Shown in pieces: positions 61,702 through 64,000 of a stretch of DNA of 64,000 nt. The notes below the pieces were generated by a model. It ran no database searches, was not told the DNA's origin, and was given only the letters and a program-made list of their open reading frames with translations. A program made the translations under genes and the position numbers. The first letter of the stretch is position 1. Each line of letters starts with the position of its first letter. This stretch comes from Bordetella pseudohinzii (GTDB taxonomy: Bacteria; Pseudomonadota; Gammaproteobacteria; Burkholderiales; Burkholderiaceae_B): positions 62,001-126,000 of the forward strand of contig NZ_JHEP02000010.1 in the NCBI RefSeq assembly GCF_000657795.2, written 5' to 3'.

Positions 61702-62649
61702 TTACGCCGCCGGGAGACCAGCGTCCTCGATGAGGTAGCCGGCCAACATGCCGGACAGGGCCGGCGTGTTGTCGTCGCTGACGCCATAAATCCAGCTCTT
61801 GGCGCTGTGGTCCCAGTACGGAACTTCGACCAGCGGATGCCCTTCGATCTGGTACGTGTAGCCGAAGCTGGGTTCTTCGACGCTGGGGTCCGGGTTGTCG
61901 GTCACGTAGCCCAGCCACACGTCAGGCCCCCACACGTCACCGAAGGAGTCGTCGGCGCCGCTGGCGACGCGAGCCGTACCGACCACGATCTCGTCGACTT
62001 CCCAGAGCGCCTTCAGCATGTCGATGGTGATGGACTCGGCGCGTGTGTATTTGACGCGTTCGATCAGCTTCGGGTGGTACTTGCACGCGCTGAGTGCCTT
62101 GCGGCTGATCATGAGGCGGTTGGGCTCCATGCCGATACTGTCGGCAATGGCTTCTTTGGCCGTTTCGACGTCTTTGGTGGGGTCCGAATCGGGCGAGGTC
62201 CACCGGGCAGAGCCCACCAGCTTCACCTTGTGGTCGGTGTTGTACTTGGCCGGGTCGAGCGCGATTTGGGCGCATTCGTGTTCGTGTGCGAGCGCCATGA
62301 CACGCAGCACGGTATTCACGGCGCGCGCGCCCAGGTCGATACCCGGAACTTGCGAGGCATCACGCATCAGCTCGCGCGGCACCTTGGCTTCCAGGGCCGA
62401 CGGCACGATGGAATACGGATCGCCTTCGTAGCCGAAATCGACGCGCTTGGTGTTCGCACCGGGGGCGCGTTTGGTGTTGTAGAGGCGAAACGCCTCTTTG
62501 CCGAAGGTGAGAATCTTGCCGCCGTACTGCGCAACCGGCGCGACCGGAAAGAGCTTCTTTCCGATGAGGGTGCTTTGGCGGTAGCCGCGCGCATGGGTCG
62601 ACAGGATGGGGTCGACGACGCGCGCTTGGCCGGGGGACATTTGCGACAT
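61702..62649 (-). CDS. Phage major capsid protein
   Basis: A 315-residue capsid protein, MSQMSPGQARVVDPILSTHA start, then ARGYRQSTLIGKKLFPVAPV and ECAQIALDPAKYNTDHKVKL. It does not look like the Mu gpT sequence; a separate HK97-like capsid family is likely. The start at 62649 follows AAGGATTCTCACC. Its place next to DUF2190 and protease genes supports the call. Confidence 0.85.
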   Translation of the reverse strand: MSQMSPGQARVVDPILSTHARGYRQSTLIGKKLFPVAPVAQYGGKILTFGKEAFRLYNTKRAPGANTKRVDFGYEGDPYSIVPSALEAKVPRELMRDASQVPGIDLGARAVNTVLRVMALAHEHECAQIALDPAKYNTDHKVKLVGSARWTSPDSDPTKDVETAKEAIADSIGMEPNRLMISRKALSACKYHPKLIERVKYTRAESITIDMLKALWEVDEIVVGTARVASGADDSFGDVWGPDVWLGYVTDNPDPSVEEPSFGYTYQIEGHPLVEVPYWDHSAKSWIYGVSDDNTPALSGMLAGYLIEDAGLPAA

Positions 62650-62704
62650 GGTGAGAATCCTTTGATGTCTTGGTTGATGTGGGGAACAGCCTGGCCCGGA
62701 TGGC

Positions 62705-63064
62705 TTACACGCCGCCGGATGCCGGTTCGGTGCCACCTTGGATCAGCAGAACCTCGACAGTCTGGTCGGCCTCGGCATCCTCCAGGGCGATGGCGACCAA
62801 GACGCCCGTGGTTTGCGGAACCGCCGTCGCGCCAGCGCCGACCTCCAGGTTCTGGCCCTTGGTGATGGCGGCGCCGGCCTTGGCCGTGGACGTGCCCAGC
62901 ACGTCATAGGGGAAATACTCGCCGGTGGCGGCCGGGGCAACGGCAATGCCAATGGCGGCCTCGCCGGCTGCTGCCGGCTCTCCGGCCAGGGTGACAAAGG
63001 TGTCGGCCGAGATGGCGGCGGCCGCCTCCAGCGACAGGGTCAGGATGGAAGTCTTTTGCGACAT
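62705..63064 (-). CDS. Capsid cement/decoration protein (DUF2190)
   Basis: A 119-residue alanine- and glycine-rich protein, with ISADTFVTLAGEPAAAGEAA and GTSTAKAGAAITKGQNLEVG, the beta-strand pattern of DUF2190, a head-decoration family. AAGGAGTTTTCC precedes the ATG. It sits between the protease/scaffold and capsid genes. Confidence 0.82.
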   Translation of the reverse strand: MSQKTSILTLSLEAAAAISADTFVTLAGEPAAAGEAAIGIAVAPAATGEYFPYDVLGTSTAKAGAAITKGQNLEVGAGATAVPQTTGVLVAIALEDAEADQTVEVLLIQGGTEPASGGV

Positions 63065-63109
63065 GGAAAACTCCTTGCAGTGGGTGCGTTGGCTGAAGGG
63101 CTGGACGTC

Positions 63110-63622
63110 TTAGCCGCCCACCGCCTTCACGGCGTCGAGCCAGGACACGCTGGGGTTCTTGGCCTGGAACTGCGTGGCGCGCGCGTGCAGATCCGTGCGG
63201 GTGGTATCCACATGCACCCCGGCCGGGGCCGCGAAGCTGATCGCGGCGGTGCTGCCGGCGTTGTCGGGGGACTTCTCGCGGTAGTCGATGCGGCTGGGCA
63301 GTGCCTTCAGCAGGTCGCGCAGCAGGGTGCTGGCCGGCTTGCTGACCTGCGTGCCGGCCTGGCTGAACGACAGCGGCGCGCTGTCGTTGGGTTGCACCAG
63401 CAGCAGCTCGACAACGGGCTCGACTTCGGCCGGCAGCAGCTTGCCGTCCTTGGCCAGCGCCTGGGCAAACTGGACGGCCTGCGAGCGTGCGGCTTCCTTG
63501 GCCTGCTTTTCGAGGGCTTGCTGGCCCTGCGCCACGCGTTCTTCGTCTTGCTTGAGTTTGGCTTCGCGGGCGGCCAGGTCGGCCTCCTTTTGCCGTTGCT
63601 GCTCTTCAGCGGTCTTGTCCAT
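63110..63622 (-). CDS. Nested scaffold (internal in-frame start in the protease gene)
   Basis: An internal ATG at 63622, nine nt after AAGGAG, would give a 170-residue protein beginning MDKTAEEQQRQKEADLAARE. This is a charged coiled coil followed by a helical end, as expected of a capsid scaffold. Mu's I gene contains the scaffold Z in the same way. Confidence 0.65.
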   Translation of the reverse strand: MDKTAEEQQRQKEADLAAREAKLKQDEERVAQGQQALEKQAKEAARSQAVQFAQALAKDGKLLPAEVEPVVELLLVQPNDSAPLSFSQAGTQVSKPASTLLRDLLKALPSRIDYREKSPDNAGSTAAISFAAPAGVHVDTTRTDLHARATQFQAKNPSVSWLDAVKAVGG

Positions 63623-64000
63623 TTCGGAAGGCTCCTTGGGGTTGCCCGCAAAGTCTGCGGGGAAAGAAAATGACAGCGCCTTGCTGTCGGCAGAAAACTT
63701 CACCGCCGGCAAGCCGGTCACGGCCGGCGGCGCTGCGCCCAGCCAGCCGATGTGCTTGATGTACTTCTTGCCAGGCTTGGGATTGCCCGGGGTGTCAGGC
63801 AGGTAGAACGACGCGGATCGGTTCGGGAATCGCCCTTCGTTGACCATCTGGGCGAAGTTCACTTCGATCTGTTCGGACTCGACGACCAGGTACTCGCCAT
63901 CGACGGTGAGCGACTTGGCCCAGCCCCAGGCGGGATCGTCCAGCTCGGGATGGCCGATGACGTGCGGCGCGCGCTGCACCGTGGGGTCGTAGGTGTCGGC
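63110..64000 (-). CDS. Prohead protease/scaffold (Mu I-like), 3' part
   Basis: The frame continues beyond the right edge, so the N-terminus and catalytic residues upstream are missing; 296 codons are visible. The part seen has HVIGHPELDDPAWGWAKSLT and a FPNRSASFYLPDTPGNPKPG segment typical of Mu-I-type proteases, then, after residue ~125 of the fragment, the coiled-coil scaffold. The protease trims itself, the scaffold and capsid during head maturation. Confidence 0.85.
   Translation of the reverse strand, partial: ADTYDPTVQRAPHVIGHPELDDPAWGWAKSLTVDGEYLVVESEQIEVNFAQMVNEGRFPNRSASFYLPDTPGNPKPGKKYIKHIGWLGAAPPAVTGLPAVKFSADSKALSFSFPADFAGNPKEPSEMDKTAEEQQRQKEADLAAREAKLKQDEERVAQGQQALEKQAKEAARSQAVQFAQALAKDGKLLPAEVEPVVELLLVQPNDSAPLSFSQAGTQVSKPASTLLRDLLKALPSRIDYREKSPDNAGSTAAISFAAPAGVHVDTTRTDLHARATQFQAKNPSVSWLDAVKAVGG

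Noticed and set aside
46985-64000. A diversity-generating retroelement of the kind known in Bordetella phage
   Set aside because: No reverse transcriptase, no Mtd-like C-lectin fibre and no adenine-specific template/variable repeat pair was found; fibre variation here appears to be by inversion.

Overview
The window is GC-rich and reads as the chromosome of a Bordetella-like betaproteobacterium (Alcaligenaceae). The grounds are the gene order pheS-pheT-ihfA-merR-tRNA-Pro, a Bug-type (TctC) solute-binding protein, long GC-rich codon use, and protein sequences that look like Bordetella/Achromobacter orthologues. The genus is an inference from memory of these families, not from a search.

Layout. 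1-4070: end of the phenylalanyl-tRNA synthetase operon, IHF alpha and a MerR regulator, closed by a terminator. 4075-5315 (minus): an orphan DltD-like protein coupled to a previously unmarked 41-residue DltX-like microprotein. 5649-5725: tRNA-Pro(GGG). 5896-16328: mostly housekeeping and stress genes with several small unknown proteins (endonuclease, BCCT transporter, GNAT, Lrp, SYLF lipoprotein, CsbD-like protein, AGE epimerase, Rieske protein). 16381-31514: ATM1-type ABC exporter, two aldo/keto reductases, a PepSY reductase-like protein, phosphatase, PBP1A, S9 peptidase, thioesterase, DNA polymerase IV, YqeY, and a nitric-oxide defence pair hmp-nsrR with a visible NsrR operator. 31611-39296: an amino/hydroxy-acid catabolic region with DadA, BKACE plus a 3-hydroxyacyl-CoA-dehydrogenase-family enzyme, LysR, GntR, an IlvD/Edd dehydratase and a Bug protein. 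Two intergenic regions 3.5 kb apart carry the same inverted regulatory element and the same downstream -10 hexamer, so most of this block is probably one LysR regulon. 39544-46817: unknown protein, EamA transporter, patatin lipoprotein, tRNA-Ala(CGC), exonuclease III, and a divergent Zn/Cd/Pb ATPase-cadR pair.

46985-64000 (continuing past the right edge) is a prophage. A tyrosine integrase sits at its left end beside cadR; everything after it is on the minus strand: an adenine methylase, a tail-fibre assembly gene, tail fibre, and then a full Mu-like contractile tail/baseplate cluster (gp48, gp47, gp46, gp45, gp44, gp43, tape measure, gp41 with a -1 frameshift, tube, sheath, gp38, gp37, gp36, gp35), followed by capsid, DUF2190 and a protease with a nested scaffold start. 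It is therefore a mosaic: Mu-like morphogenesis with a site-specific integrase.

The most notable finding is a small invertible-looking cassette at 49335-49782. The tail fibre's last 76 codons face, tail to tail, an uninterrupted 74-codon alternative version of the same C-terminus on the other strand. Both begin at a matching 34-bp inverted site and both end in the same peptide. Inversion would swap the receptor-binding end of the fibre. The second is the FxYxxF microprotein beside the DltD-like gene, which suggests a D-alanyl or other acyl transfer step whose MBOAT partner lies elsewhere or has been lost.
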